A stretch of DNA of 40,425 bases from an uncultured Clostridia bacterium (GCA_947632335.1 CANROX010000012.1:1-40425); one strand, 5' to 3'. Positions 1 through 9,311 are shown, numbered from the stretch's first letter. Made by a program: numbers and translations. The notes: generated from the letters alone by a model not told the origin.

Positions 1-1
1 A

Positions 2-67
2 ACGGCGACAATCTCCGTAAAGACAAATGGCATTACCCTTAAATGCAAGGTAAAAGTTAAAAAGTAA
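2..67 (+). CDS. C-terminal end of Ig-like (Big_2-type) surface protein, partial
   Basis: Only the last 21 codons of a gene that starts before the window. The open frame beginning at base 2 reads ATISVKTNGITLKCKVKVKK before a TAA at 65-67. The alternating pattern 'xISVKTNGxTxxCKVKV' is the usual final beta strands of a bacterial Ig-like (Big_2) domain, which ends many secreted Clostridia proteins. A strong hairpin terminator follows directly, supporting this as a true gene end. Nothing can be said of the rest of the protein. Confidence 0.55.
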   Translation, partial: TATISVKTNGITLKCKVKVKK

Positions 68-80
68 ATTCTTACTGTGG

Positions 81-110
81 AAAAGCCCCAAGAGGGGCTT
101 TTCTTTTTTA
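81..110 (+). terminator. Rho-independent terminator after the Ig-like protein
   Basis: A perfect 9-bp stem, AAAAGCCCC (81-89) with GGGGCTTTT (94-102), has a 4-nt loop and is followed by a T-rich tract to 109. Confidence 0.9.
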
Positions 111-121
111 ATTTAATTAAT

Positions 122-150
122 GGAACCATTTTTAATTATTAAGTATCTAA
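122..150 (+). promoter_or_regulatory. Candidate ECF-type promoter, probably autoregulatory
   Basis: GGAAC at 122-126 and TCTAA at 146-150 are separated by 19 nt. They match the general form of ECF promoters (GGAAC -35, TCTAA -10, as in the E. coli sigma-E class). The site lies just upstream of an ECF sigma gene, so self-activation is a natural inference. No good TTGACA/TATAAT pair is seen here. Confidence 0.45.
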
Positions 151-172
151 TATAGTGAAGAGGGGTGTTTTG

Positions 173-649
173 ATGTCTGAAAACAAGAGTTTTGAAAATA
201 GAATTACAGATGTATACCAATACCTCTATACCTTTGCATACATAAGGCTGGGAAACAGAGAAAACGCATTGGACGCTGTGCAGGATACAATGCTGTTGGC
301 ATATAAAAATTACAACACCCTTAGGAACAAAGAGTTATTTAAAACCTGGACAACCAGAATATTAATTAACACCATAAACAAAATTATAAAGAAAGAAAAG
401 AATTATAATTATTTTAAAGAGCTACCCCTTCATAAGGATATAACCTTTGATGAAAGCGAAATTTACTTCCTCGACCTTATAAGCAGTCTTAAAGAAAAGG
501 AAAGAGATATTATGTACCTTAAATACTTTCTGAAATATTCTGATAAGGAAATATCGGAAACCTTAAAAATACCAATAGGTACTGTAAAGTCCAAACATTC
601 CCGTTCACTATTGAAACTGAAAAAAATTTTAGAAAGGGAGGATTTATAA
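173..649 (+). CDS. ECF-family RNA polymerase sigma factor
   Basis: A 158-residue sigma-70 family protein of the ECF type, directing RNA polymerase to a small regulon in response to an envelope signal. Region 2 is visible near the N-terminus (residues about 14-45, with ALDAVQDTMLLAYKNY), and region 4 with its helix-turn-helix near the C-terminus (YSDKEISETLKIPIGTVKSK). There is no extra C-terminal domain. The ATG at 173 is chosen because GAGGGG lies 8-9 nt upstream; an in-frame GTG at 155 has no ribosome binding site. The next gene starts 1 nt after the stop and encodes a membrane protein of the kind that holds ECF sigmas inactive. The target genes are not visible apart from a possible autoregulatory site upstream. 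Confidence 0.9.
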   Translation: MSENKSFENRITDVYQYLYTFAYIRLGNRENALDAVQDTMLLAYKNYNTLRNKELFKTWTTRILINTINKIIKKEKNYNYFKELPLHKDITFDESEIYFLDLISSLKEKERDIMYLKYFLKYSDKEISETLKIPIGTVKSKHSRSLLKLKKILEREDL

Positions 650-650
650 G

Positions 651-1793
651 ATGAAATTGAAAATAGAAAATATTGCTGTGATTAGCAGTAGTATAGCGGA
701 AAAAATATCCTTTCAGATTCCCGAAATTCCCGTGGTGAATTACAAGGAAACAAAGCAGAGAAGTTCTCACTACAGAAAGAAAGTTACCGCTATAATTGTT
801 TCGGTTGTACTTATCCTTACCCTTAGCGGCTGTATTGTTGCAAAATATATTTACTTTGGTAATATGGAGTATTTTAAGAATATGAAAAACGATGAGTATG
901 TTACTGTTGTCAATGAAACCCGAACAGTTGACAATAGGTCCATTACTCTACAGGCTGTTATGACGGACGGACTGAAAACCTATGCAAGGCTAAAATACAA
1001 CGGCGATATAGATAGTTTAGGGAAAGACGGTATGTATAATCCCTATGTTTCATCAGTTACGCCTCCATCTTCAAGTAAGTTTTTTCAGGGGATTTATTCT
1101 ATTGGAATTGAAGACATTAAGACATCGAAAATGTACTTTGCAGAAATTAATAGTCAGCTTTTAAAGTCAAACACTGCAACAGTTAATTCCTCACGTCTGG
1201 ACAGTTCATGCTATGAAGAATCTCTGTCCTCGGGTTTACAGGAAAATGAGGTTATCATTTCCTTTGATAAGCCTATGAAAGATAATCAAAAATTCAACAT
1301 CAGACTTCTTTTGGCAGACGACGGAAATAAGTTGGTTAATAAATATGAGGATTTTTCAGAAGAATTGGTACTGAAAAGTAACAAGGCATTTGTATTTAAA
1401 AATATAACCGTAAAGTGTCCAAAGGTTGTTGCAAATGATGTTTCAAAAAGAAACATTGCCTTTCAAACCGATTTTGACAGCTTTAAGGTGAATAAAATTA
1501 CAACCACAATACTTCATACCTATATAGATGTTGAATGTACTCCAAATGAAAAGTACAGGGCACCTACTGATTATGGTATTGATTATACCCACGAATACTA
1601 TGAAAATCCATATTTTTTCAAGATAAGCTGTAACGGGGAAAGTCAAAATATTATTGGTGCAGAAACTTTAAGATTTAGCCATACAGACAAAAACTCTAAG
1701 TTTACGGTAGCTTTGTATAAGGGTTACCCTTATTCATCAGAAAATCACGAAGAGAAATTTATAAAAAATATTTGTACCTTTACGGCCCAATAA
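651..1793 (+). CDS. Membrane anti-sigma factor-like protein (DUF4179-type)
   Basis: A 380-residue single-pass membrane protein. The first ~45 residues are cytoplasmic and could bind the sigma factor. One hydrophobic segment follows (residues about 46-68, TAIIVSVVLILTLSGCIVAK), then a ~310-residue extracellular domain rich in beta strands. Such an ECF-plus-membrane-protein pair is the standard sigma/anti-sigma arrangement in Clostridia, and the fold resembles DUF4179 proteins. It starts 1 nt after the sigma stop codon, with GGGAGG in front, so the two are co-translated. The signal sensed by the outer domain is unknown. The DUF4179 assignment is from recall of the general architecture, not from a search. 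Confidence 0.75.
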   Translation: MKLKIENIAVISSSIAEKISFQIPEIPVVNYKETKQRSSHYRKKVTAIIVSVVLILTLSGCIVAKYIYFGNMEYFKNMKNDEYVTVVNETRTVDNRSITLQAVMTDGLKTYARLKYNGDIDSLGKDGMYNPYVSSVTPPSSSKFFQGIYSIGIEDIKTSKMYFAEINSQLLKSNTATVNSSRLDSSCYEESLSSGLQENEVIISFDKPMKDNQKFNIRLLLADDGNKLVNKYEDFSEELVLKSNKAFVFKNITVKCPKVVANDVSKRNIAFQTDFDSFKVNKITTTILHTYIDVECTPNEKYRAPTDYGIDYTHEYYENPYFFKISCNGESQNIIGAETLRFSHTDKNSKFTVALYKGYPYSSENHEEKFIKNICTFTAQ

Positions 1794-1795
1794 AG

Positions 1796-1826
1796 AAACC
1801 CCGATGACTATCATCGGGGTTTTTGT
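1796..1826. terminator. Bidirectional terminator between convergent genes
   Basis: A perfect 12-bp stem, AAACCCCGATGA (1796-1807) with TCATCGGGGTTT (1811-1822), has a 3-nt loop. It lies between the convergent anti-sigma and HAD genes and can serve both strands. Confidence 0.9.
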
Positions 1827-2455
1827 TACACCGCTTTTTGGGAAATTTCAAGCAAATCAGCAAAGGTACTTATTTTGTAATCATAGTTATCTACGCTTCC
1901 AAAGCCATATTCTGCAAAAATAAAGGGAATGCCTGCAAATTTTGCCCCGTCGCAGTCACCCTGCGTATCGCCTATATATGCAGACCTGTCAAGGTTGTTG
2001 CGGTGTATAATTATTTTAATATTTTCGCCCTTGGATTTGCCTGTTCTTCCTGCCATTTCATAATCCTCAAAGTACCTGTTTAGCTTGTGAAAATTAAGGA
2101 AATTTTCAATGTATCCCACACCGCAGTTGCTGACTATGTAAAGGTGATATTTTTCCTTTAAGGACTCTAAAGTTTCTTCAAGCCCAGGGTAGAGAACTCC
2201 GCCATATTGCTGTATAACGCTTTGTTCGTTGTAACAGCACCTTTTTAGAATATCAATTCTTTTATTTTCTGAAAGTTTTGGAAAGCACAGCTTTGCAATC
2301 TCTTCAATTCTCTTGCCCATATAACTGCACATTTCATTATAGGAAATTATCTTGCCAAGATTGCAGTCCTTTATTGTCCTATTCCATACAGGAAGTACAG
2401 TATCAATAGCACTCCAAAGGGTGCCGTCTAAGTCGAAAATTAATCCCTTTTTCAT
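1826..2455 (-). CDS. HAD-superfamily hydrolase, phosphoglycolate phosphatase-like
   Basis: A 209-residue cytoplasmic phosphatase of the haloacid dehalogenase superfamily. Motif I is FDLDGTLW, with the nucleophile D8 and acid/base D10. A helical cap follows, then a serine motif (VSNCG), the lysine motif near TGKSKGE, and motif IV GDTQGD. The length and cap fit the phosphoglycolate phosphatase/beta-phosphoglucomutase-like subgroup. The substrate cannot be read from sequence: a sugar phosphate or phosphoglycolate is likely. A GGAGG site precedes the ATG. The gene stands alone on the minus strand between terminators, with its own promoter, so it is a single-gene unit. Confidence 0.85.
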   Translation of the reverse strand: MKKGLIFDLDGTLWSAIDTVLPVWNRTIKDCNLGKIISYNEMCSYMGKRIEEIAKLCFPKLSENKRIDILKRCCYNEQSVIQQYGGVLYPGLEETLESLKEKYHLYIVSNCGVGYIENFLNFHKLNRYFEDYEMAGRTGKSKGENIKIIIHRNNLDRSAYIGDTQGDCDGAKFAGIPFIFAEYGFGSVDNYDYKISTFADLLEISQKAV

Positions 2456-2482
2456 AGATATTCCTCCAGTTTCTTTCGGAAT

Positions 2483-2511
2483 ATTATAATAGAAAATCGG
2501 GTGAAATTCAA
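2483..2511 (-). promoter_or_regulatory. Promoter of the HAD phosphatase gene
   Basis: On the minus strand, TTGAAT (2506-2511) and TATAAT (2483-2488) are separated by 17 nt, about 28 nt upstream of the ATG. Confidence 0.65.
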
Positions 2512-2520
2512 TAGCCTATT

Positions 2521-2550
2521 AAAAAAGGTGTACCTAAGGGGCACCTTTTT
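2521..2550 (-). terminator. Terminator of the pyrophosphatase gene
   Basis: A 9-bp stem, AAAAAGGTG with CACCTTTTT (2522-2530 / 2542-2550), lies just past the pyrophosphatase stop codon. On the minus strand the stem ends in a T-run. Confidence 0.8.
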
Positions 2551-2555
2551 ATAGC

Positions 2556-4598
2556 TTAACCTATAATGCCGCCGCCAAACAGGGGAGCAAATACAAGGCT
2601 TACAATAGTCATAAGTTTAATAAGAATATTTATTGACGGGCCGGAGGTGTCTTTAAATGGGTCGCCAACTGTATCACCTACAACAGAGGCCTTATGGCTT
2701 GATGAACCCTTACCGCCGAAGTGGCCGTCCTCAATATATTTCTTGGCATTATCCCAAGCTCCGCCGGAGTTACTCATAAAAATTGCAAGCAGGACACCTG
2801 TTACAAGAGAACCTGCCAGCATACCTCCAAGGGCCTGTGCTCCAAGTATAAAGCCTATAATAACAGGTGAAATGACGGCAAGAATACCCGGCAAAATCAT
2901 TTGTTTTAGGGCGGCGTTTGTTGAGATAGCCACGCAGTTTTTGTAGTCCGGTTTTGCCTTCCCCTCAAGGATTCCCGGGATAGTTTTAAACTGCCTTCTG
3001 ACTTCTTCAATCATACTCTGGGCGGCTTTACTTACGCTGTCCATTGTAAGGGAGGAAAATAGGAACGGAAGCATACCGCCTATGAGCATACCTATAACGA
3101 CTTTGTAATTCATAAGATTTATTGATGTAAGGTTTACTTTTTGTGAAAATGTAAAGAACAATGCAAGGGCAGTAAGCGCTGCGGAACCAATGGCAAAGCC
3201 CTTGCCGATTGCAGCAGTAGTATTTCCTACAGCGTCAAGAGAGTCTGTAATTTCCCTAACCTCTTGGGGGAGTTGACTCATTTCTGCAATACCTCCTGCA
3301 TTGTCGGCAATAGGACCGTATGCGTCAACAGCAACAGTAATACCTGTGGTAGAGAGCATACCTACAGCCGCCAGAGCAATTCCGTAAATGCCGGAGGTTC
3401 CCTCTGCTCCTGTCCCGTTAGTTACAAAGTATGCAACAAAAATACCAATTCCAATAAGGATAATGGGAATAAGTGTGCTTTGCATACCTACAGCGATACC
3501 GCTGATAATTGTTGTGGCAGAACCTGTTTCACTTTGCTTTGCTATTTTTTTAACAGCACTAAATCTGCCTGAAGTATACATTTCGGTAATTGTACCGATT
3601 AAAAGACCAACAATAAGTCCTGCAATAATGGCAATAGCGAATTTAAAAGTGCCAAGCATATAGTAACTTAGGAAGATAGAAGCAATAACTACAATGCCCG
3701 CTGCTGTATAGGAACCCATATTAAGGGCTGTTTGAGGATTTTTACCGTCCTTGCCACGTACAAAGAGAGTGCCTATAATGGAGGCTATAAGTCCAATAGC
3801 GGAAAGCAGGCAGGGGAAAACAGCGTATTTCCATGCTGAACTGCCTGTGAATGCAAGAACACCCAAGGAAATTGCAGATATTAAAGAGCCTGCGTAACTT
3901 TCAAAAAGGTCGGCGCCCATACCGGCAACATCGCCAACATTGTCGCCTACATTATCTGCGATTGTAGCAGGATTACGAGGGTCATCTTCAGGGATACCAG
4001 CCTCAACCTTACCGACAAGGTCTGCTCCTACATCGGCGGCTTTGGTATATATACCGCCTCCCACTCTTGCAAAGAGGGCGATAGAGGAAGCTCCAAGCGA
4101 GAAACCAAAGAGAATATTATCATCGCCTGTAAATGCGTAAATAAGGCATACTCCCAAAAGTCCTAAACCGCTTACGCACATTCCCATAACAGCGCCGCCG
4201 CTGAAAGCAACGGAAAGCGCAGAGTTCATACCCTTTCTTGCGGCATTTGCCGTTCTGACATTTGCCTTGGTTGCAACGCTCATACCGCAGTAGCCTGCAA
4301 TAGTTGAGAGAATTGCCCCTGCAAAGAATGCCAAAGCCGTCTTAATGTTCAGGGTATCGCTTCCTGTAATAAATCCGCAGGCTGTAATTATGGCAAAAAT
4401 AACAGCTACAAAAATTATGAGGATTTTGTATTCCGAGAAAAGAAAGGCCTTTGCACCTTCGTTTATTGATGCAGAAATTTCTTTCATTCTTTCTGTGCCG
4501 GCGTCTTTCTTGTTAATTCTCAGCGCCAAAATAATTGCGTAAATGAGTGCAACAATTCCGCCTGCAGCAGCAAGATAAGTCATTGTACTTAAATCCAT
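2556..4598 (-). CDS. hppA: K+-dependent membrane-bound ion-pumping pyrophosphatase
   Basis: A 680-residue integral membrane enzyme of about 16 helices that hydrolyses pyrophosphate and pumps H+ or Na+ out of the cell, saving energy in a fermenting anaerobe. The substrate-binding motifs are clear: [20 protein letters not shown] and the later [12 protein letters not shown], with [14 protein letters not shown] near the C-terminus. [10 protein letters not shown] has Ala and Gly at the two positions that mark the K+-dependent subfamily; K+-independent enzymes have Lys in place of the first Ala. H+ versus Na+ specificity is not settled here. The ATG at 4598 is chosen because AAGGAGG lies 8 nt upstream; a longer frame to 4661 would begin inside the promoter. 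Confidence 0.95.
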   Translation of the reverse strand: MDLSTMTYLAAAGGIVALIYAIILALRINKKDAGTERMKEISASINEGAKAFLFSEYKILIIFVAVIFAIITACGFITGSDTLNIKTALAFFAGAILSTIAGYCGMSVATKANVRTANAARKGMNSALSVAFSGGAVMGMCVSGLGLLGVCLIYAFTGDDNILFGFSLGASSIALFARVGGGIYTKAADVGADLVGKVEAGIPEDDPRNPATIADNVGDNVGDVAGMGADLFESYAGSLISAISLGVLAFTGSSAWKYAVFPCLLSAIGLIASIIGTLFVRGKDGKNPQTALNMGSYTAAGIVVIASIFLSYYMLGTFKFAIAIIAGLIVGLLIGTITEMYTSGRFSAVKKIAKQSETGSATTIISGIAVGMQSTLIPIILIGIGIFVAYFVTNGTGAEGTSGIYGIALAAVGMLSTTGITVAVDAYGPIADNAGGIAEMSQLPQEVREITDSLDAVGNTTAAIGKGFAIGSAALTALALFFTFSQKVNLTSINLMNYKVVIGMLIGGMLPFLFSSLTMDSVSKAAQSMIEEVRRQFKTIPGILEGKAKPDYKNCVAISTNAALKQMILPGILAVISPVIIGFILGAQALGGMLAGSLVTGVLLAIFMSNSGGAWDNAKKYIEDGHFGGKGSSSHKASVVGDTVGDPFKDTSGPSINILIKLMTIVSLVFAPLFGGGIIG

Positions 4599-4632
4599 TG
4601 ATAAACCTCCTTTTTGTATTATCAATGAATTT

Positions 4633-4661
4633 ATTTTAACATATATACTATGTTTTATCAA
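4633..4661 (-). promoter_or_regulatory. Promoter of hppA
   Basis: On the minus strand, TTGATA (4656-4661) and TAAAAT (4633-4638) are separated by 17 nt. The site lies 35 nt upstream of the preferred ATG, which also argues against the longer reading frame. Confidence 0.75.
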
Positions 4662-4759
4662 GAGTTAAGAAAAATTATGTGCAAAATATATAAATACAAG
4701 TCGAAAAAAGGTTTCTAAGGACTTAAATTGTAAATTTTTTTATTTTTCATATATTCTTA

Positions 4760-4788
4760 TTGCTTATGTATCAAGAAAAAGTTATAAT
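4760..4788 (+). promoter_or_regulatory. Promoter of the amylase gene
   Basis: TTGCTT (4760-4765) and TATAAT (4783-4788) are separated by 17 nt, followed by a ~33-nt leader and a GGAGG site before the ATG. No clear catabolite-control (cre) box was recognised. Confidence 0.7.
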
Positions 4789-4827
4789 ATAGGTGTATAC
4801 TTATGTTATTACTATGGAGGTATAGCT

Positions 4828-6687
4828 ATGAAAAAACTTTTATCCGCTCTTTTAGCTGCAGCTTTGCTGGCAGGTACTTTCTCTATTGGTACAGTCGGTG
4901 CTGCAAAAACAAAGTCAGATAAGGTACTTTACGGTGATGTTGACAGCAGTAACGCTGTCAATGTTAAAGATTCAACTGCCGTTCAGAAGTATCTTGCAGG
5001 AGTTACAAAGGAAATACCCAATGATAGAGCCGATGTAAACGGTGACGGAGAGGTTGATATTACAGATGCCCTTCAAATTCAAAAGTATTCTGTTAAAGAT
5101 GTTGACAGGTTTGTAGTGGAAAAGGACAATGATTGGAGAACATCATCTGTCGGTTATGAAATTTTTATCAGGGCGTTTAATGACAGCGACGGAGATGGCT
5201 GCGGTGACTTCAGAGGTGTAGCCGAAAAGGTTGATTACCTTAAATCTTTGGGAGTAGGAGTTGTTTGGCTTATGCCATTTAACAAGTCAAATTCCTATCA
5301 CGGTTATGATGTAATTGATTATAAGGATTACGCTGAGGACTATGGCACAGAGGAAGATTTCCAGTATATGATGGATACCCTCCACAATAACGGTATTAAG
5401 GTTATTATGGACCTTGTAGTTAATCATACAGGTATTGACCACCCTTGGTTTAATCAGGCTCAAAAATCAAAGGACAGTGAATACTTTGATTATTATGTAT
5501 GGAATGAGAAAGGAAAGGCCTCAGCCGGCTGGACATCCAGAATTATGGGCGACGGTAATTGGATGTGGTACTACAGCTGCTTTAATGGTAATATGCCGGA
5601 CCTTAACTACAGCAACAAAAAGGTTTGGGACGAGGTTGATAGTATTGCAGAGTTTTGGCTTAACAAGGGTATTGACGGATTCCGACTTGATGCTGCAATG
5701 CATATTGACGATATGTTAAATGAAAGTAACAGGCATATTGATGAAAAAGAGGGCAGCGTAACTCATGAGTGGTGGCAGCATTTTGAAAATAAAGTAAAGA
5801 GTATTAATCCGGACGCATTCTGCGTTGGCGAGGTATGGCCGGAAACCAATATGGTTGATACACAGGCGCGTTTCTTTGCTGACCTTGATTCTGACTTTGA
5901 CTTTAGCGATATGAGTGAAATTAAGAATTTTGTTACCGGTACAGATGTTAAGCTGGGCAGGGTTTTTGGTTCATATGAAACAAGAATAAAGCAGTATGCC
6001 GCTAAAACACTTGATGTTGACAAGGCAACTATTAACTCGGTTATGCTTGATAACCACGATGTAAACAGTATTGGCTACGAAATTAATCATTCTTCAAAAC
6101 TCAATAATGACACAAGAAAGTATGAGGAAAGAATTAAGCTGGCCGCCAGCGTACAGCTGACAGTTCCGGGTATGCCTTGGATATATTACGGTGACGAAAT
6201 CGGTCGGTCCGGCGGTGGTTCATCAAGTGCCGACGATATTCACCGCAGAGAACCAATGGATTGGTATAAGAGTGCCTCCGGTGCAGGAATGACAAAAATG
6301 AGCGCTCTTAAAAACTGGGGTACGGAAAAGTATACCAATGCAGACGATGGAATATCTGTTGAAGAACAGGACGGTGTTGACGGAAGTATTCTTGAACATT
6401 ACAGAAAGCTTATTGGTATTCGTAATAAGTATAAGATTTTCTATACCGGTGAATGTACACTTAATGCCTTTTTAGGTAAAGCCGCAGGATATGCTATTAC
6501 AGACCCTGACAGGAACTACTCTATGTTTGTTATTCATAACAACAAAGATGTAGATTATACCTATACGGCAGAGTGCGACTTTACAGACGAGCTTTCCGGC
6601 AAGTCATATAAGAAAGGCGATACGGTTACAGTCAGCGGTCTTAGCTCAATAATTATTAAGTACACAGATACAATTCCTCTGTCATAA
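4828..6687 (+). CDS. Secreted GH13 alpha-amylase with N-terminal type I dockerin
   Basis: A 619-residue exported enzyme cleaving alpha-1,4 bonds of starch. It begins with a Sec signal peptide (residues 1 to ~26, ending SIGTVGAA). Next comes a dockerin (about 34-92) with two full calcium-loop repeats, starting at D37 (DVDSSNAVNVKD) and D69 (DVNGDGEVDITD). The GH13 catalytic domain follows: region I D195-V-V-N-H200, region II GFRLDAA with nucleophile D288, region III GEVW with acid/base E335, and region IV DNHD with D411. The C-terminal ~70 residues form the usual beta domain. Family dockerins bind cohesins on scaffold proteins, so the enzyme is probably part of an amylosome-like surface complex. 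No scaffoldin is in the window. It is monocistronic, with its own promoter and terminator. Confidence 0.93.
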   Translation: MKKLLSALLAAALLAGTFSIGTVGAAKTKSDKVLYGDVDSSNAVNVKDSTAVQKYLAGVTKEIPNDRADVNGDGEVDITDALQIQKYSVKDVDRFVVEKDNDWRTSSVGYEIFIRAFNDSDGDGCGDFRGVAEKVDYLKSLGVGVVWLMPFNKSNSYHGYDVIDYKDYAEDYGTEEDFQYMMDTLHNNGIKVIMDLVVNHTGIDHPWFNQAQKSKDSEYFDYYVWNEKGKASAGWTSRIMGDGNWMWYYSCFNGNMPDLNYSNKKVWDEVDSIAEFWLNKGIDGFRLDAAMHIDDMLNESNRHIDEKEGSVTHEWWQHFENKVKSINPDAFCVGEVWPETNMVDTQARFFADLDSDFDFSDMSEIKNFVTGTDVKLGRVFGSYETRIKQYAAKTLDVDKATINSVMLDNHDVNSIGYEINHSSKLNNDTRKYEERIKLAASVQLTVPGMPWIYYGDEIGRSGGGSSSADDIHRREPMDWYKSASGAGMTKMSALKNWGTEKYTNADDGISVEEQDGVDGSILEHYRKLIGIRNKYKIFYTGECTLNAFLGKAAGYAITDPDRNYSMFVIHNNKDVDYTYTAECDFTDELSGKSYKKGDTVTVSGLSSIIIKYTDTIPLS

Positions 6688-6699
6688 TGGGAATAATAA

Positions 6700-6735
6700 A
6701 AACTGCTCAGTTTTGCTGAGCAGTTTCTTTTTTTA
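6700..6735 (+). terminator. Terminator of the amylase gene
   Basis: A perfect 11-bp stem, AAACTGCTCAG (6700-6710) with CTGAGCAGTTT (6716-6726), has a 5-nt loop and then a T-run. It may also serve the convergent GH31 gene. Confidence 0.92.
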
Positions 6736-6758
6736 AAATTTTTATTGATATGAAATAA

Positions 6759-8642
6759 TTATCCCTCAAGATATTCACTAACAGTGGTATCAAGACTGTC
6801 TACATTTTTTGCTGTTTCAGAAAGGGGAACTTTTTTCCCTTTTCTTACAAACAGGGGAACTTCATTAAGTTCAACTACAATATGGTGCAGACCTTTATTC
6901 ATTTTTTCCTTATAGGAAACCCTGTTCCCCGAGAGCTTGTAAAATGTCATTTCCTCCGGAAGATATACCATTCTGCCTGTTTTATTCTGGCTATATATGG
7001 GTGCAATCATAATTTCGTCCCCAAGTAAAACCTGGTCATCACATTCTTTGGAGAGTTTATCTTCATATTCAAAACCAAGGGGTTTAAACATCATTTCGGC
7101 ATTTTCTGCACAATTTTTTGCCAAATTGTAAAGGTAGGGTATAAGTCTGTATCTGACCTGAATAACATCTCTAAAATCCTGTGGATTTTCAAAGGCAAAT
7201 GCCTCTTGATTTCTTGTACCGATAGAGGAGTGGTTTCTGAGAAGGGGTGTAAACACCGAAAGCTGTAGCCATCTTAATAAAAGCTCACGGCTGGCGTTGC
7301 CGTTAAAACCACCGCAGTCAGCCCCTGTGTAAATATAACCGCACATATTAAGAGATGGCAGCATTCTTAGATTGAGAAGAATATGGCTCCACCAGGAAAA
7401 ATTATCCCCTGTCCATATACCTCCGTAGCGGTGTGAACCAATGTAGCTTGCCCTGGAGAACAGCAGGGTGTTTTTGGGCAGGCTTTCACTAACACCTCGG
7501 GTCATCATATATCCGTAGAGGTTGTGAACATTATAGTGGTTTATCTTTCCCTCAAGGTGGTACATATTTTTGTAATCGTTTGTGCTGTTTGAAAGTTTAG
7601 AAAACTTATCACGGTATTCAAAGTATTTCCAACAATCCAAATCTTCTCCGTTATATGCCTTAACAGCCTCTACAGCAGAGTCAAAGCCCTCCTGTGAAAA
7701 AAATATTGCCGGCTCGTTCATATCAATCCAAAAGCCCTCTATTCCCATATCTGTAAGGGAAAGGAACTTATGACCAAACCACTTTCTTGCCTCCGGTTTT
7801 AGGTAATCCGGAAAACAGCATATTCCCGGCCATACAGCTGCCTTAAAGTCGTTGCCGTTTCGGTCTTTACAAAAGTAGTTGTTACTAACCCCTTCTTCGT
7901 AAACATCAAACCCTTTTTCACATTTTATGCCGGCATCAATAATTGGAATAAGTCTGATACCTTTGCTTTTAAGTTCTTTTACATAGTTTTTAAAGTCGGG
8001 GAATGACTTTTCATTAATGGTAAAATCCTTGTAGTTATCCATATAGTCAATGTCAAGGTAAACTGTATCAAGGGGAATGCCTGCCTGTTCGTAACCTTCT
8101 ATAATTCTGTTTACAGTTTCTTTATTGGGATAACTCCACCTGCTTTGTTGATAGCCAAAAGCCCACATTGGAGGAATATAGCTTTTTCCTATAAGGATGC
8201 GAAATTCTTTAATAATTTCCTGTTCACTGCCTCCCTCTATAATATAAATGTCAGCAGAATCACCCTCTACGGAAATAAAAATTTCGTCGGTTTTTTCAAA
8301 TCCCATATCCCAGTGAATAAGACCGGGAAAATCAATAAAACAGCCTGTTTTTTCCTTTCCGCTTACTACAAAAAAATTATGAGCACCGTAAAGGGCCTCT
8401 TTATCTTCTGTGTGGAAAGGGTCGTCGGAGCAAAAACTTTTATATTTTCTGCCACGCTTATTTATTCCTCCCATTTGTTCCCCAAGACCATAAATAATAT
8501 CCTCGTTCTCAAGTGGAAGTTTAATGCTGATTTTACTGTCCTCTGCACATATATATCTTGGCAGCTCCCTTTCAATGGGAATATCTATGACAGTTGCCTC
8601 TGTGGTGAAAGGATTGCCTATTCTGTATTTTTTTATATTCAT
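6759..8642 (-). CDS. Intracellular GH31 alpha-glucosidase
   Basis: A 627-residue glycoside hydrolase of family 31 that releases glucose (or xylose in some members) from the non-reducing ends of short alpha-linked sugars. The nucleophile motif WIDMNEP has D307, and the acid/base motif IWTGDNFSWW has D413. GADCGGF and the later RNHSSIGTRNQE are typical GH31 substrate-pocket segments. There is no signal peptide, so it acts in the cytoplasm, presumably on maltodextrins imported after extracellular starch cleavage. It lies 15 nt downstream of a Nudix gene and is probably co-transcribed. The choice between alpha-glucosidase and another GH31 activity such as alpha-xylosidase is inferred from the nearby amylase, not proven. 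Confidence 0.9.
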   Translation of the reverse strand: MNIKKYRIGNPFTTEATVIDIPIERELPRYICAEDSKISIKLPLENEDIIYGLGEQMGGINKRGRKYKSFCSDDPFHTEDKEALYGAHNFFVVSGKEKTGCFIDFPGLIHWDMGFEKTDEIFISVEGDSADIYIIEGGSEQEIIKEFRILIGKSYIPPMWAFGYQQSRWSYPNKETVNRIIEGYEQAGIPLDTVYLDIDYMDNYKDFTINEKSFPDFKNYVKELKSKGIRLIPIIDAGIKCEKGFDVYEEGVSNNYFCKDRNGNDFKAAVWPGICCFPDYLKPEARKWFGHKFLSLTDMGIEGFWIDMNEPAIFFSQEGFDSAVEAVKAYNGEDLDCWKYFEYRDKFSKLSNSTNDYKNMYHLEGKINHYNVHNLYGYMMTRGVSESLPKNTLLFSRASYIGSHRYGGIWTGDNFSWWSHILLNLRMLPSLNMCGYIYTGADCGGFNGNASRELLLRWLQLSVFTPLLRNHSSIGTRNQEAFAFENPQDFRDVIQVRYRLIPYLYNLAKNCAENAEMMFKPLGFEYEDKLSKECDDQVLLGDEIMIAPIYSQNKTGRMVYLPEEMTFYKLSGNRVSYKEKMNKGLHHIVVELNEVPLFVRKGKKVPLSETAKNVDSLDTTVSEYLEG

Positions 8643-8657
8643 TTTATCACCGAAAAT

Positions 8658-9269
8658 TTATTTTATTACACCAAGTCTGGCAAGGGCAGTTCCTATTATT
8701 TCGCTGTGGTCAAATGCCAGTCCTTCGTTCTCTTTTTCAATAAATGTAATAATGTCTTTAGTTATGCCTTTTCTATATTTTTTTAAAAGAATAATATCAA
8801 AACTTTCCGTTCTATTTGAAAGGGTAAGTTTTACCTGGTTTTCAGAATTATTAATATCAATATTAAACCACTCAGCCTCTCTTGCATCGTCAGAGGCTTT
8901 TGGGGAAAGTTCGTCGCCCTGAACCACAGAAAAATATGCCGAGGTAATTGTCCAGCCTCTCGGGTCACGGTTGGGCTTTGAAAAGACGCCAAGCTCCTCA
9001 AACTCAATGCTTTCAAGACAGGTTTCCTCCATTAGCTCCCTATAGGCTGTGGCGTCAAGTGTTTCACCCATTTCTGCAAACCCTCCCGGCAGTGCCCAAT
9101 AGTCAAGAAAGGGGTGTCCTCCACGCTTTATAAGCAGGATTTTGTAGTTATCTTTTTTCCATAAAAGAACTATATCTGCTGTAACAGAGGGCTTTGGATA
9201 ATCTTTTGGGGAATAGGAGGAAAGAAATTCATCTAAGGTTTTTCCATTTTTATCCCTTAATCTTCTCAT
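8658..9269 (-). CDS. Nudix hydrolase
   Basis: A 203-residue Nudix protein. The Nudix box GGFAEMGETLDATAYRELM then EET carries the required glycine, the glutamate five residues on, and the REx2EE metal-binding core. The usual final glycine is Cys (EETCL). Such enzymes hydrolyse nucleoside diphosphates linked to another group; the GGF loop and C-terminal helices are common in the ADP-ribose/NDP-sugar pyrophosphatase branch, but the substrate is not evident. It is the first gene of a two-gene unit with GH31, and a link to NDP-sugar or glycogen metabolism is only suggestive. AAGGAT precedes the ATG. Confidence 0.85.
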   Translation of the reverse strand: MRRLRDKNGKTLDEFLSSYSPKDYPKPSVTADIVLLWKKDNYKILLIKRGGHPFLDYWALPGGFAEMGETLDATAYRELMEETCLESIEFEELGVFSKPNRDPRGWTITSAYFSVVQGDELSPKASDDAREAEWFNIDINNSENQVKLTLSNRTESFDIILLKKYRKGITKDIITFIEKENEGLAFDHSEIIGTALARLGVIK

Positions 9270-9311
9270 AGAATTATCCTTTCAAAAAGTTTAATTACCT
9301 TATTAACAAAT

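Noticed and set aside
2566..2946. Open frames on the plus strand opposite the pyrophosphatase gene (also 3264-3663, 3940-4140, 4345-4542)
   Set aside because: They mirror the codon structure of a highly conserved membrane gene, lack ribosome binding sites and have no recognisable product.
4599..4661. N-terminal extension of the pyrophosphatase
   Set aside because: It would contain the ribosome binding site and the predicted promoter; the AAGGAGG-preceded ATG at 4598 gives the normal family start.
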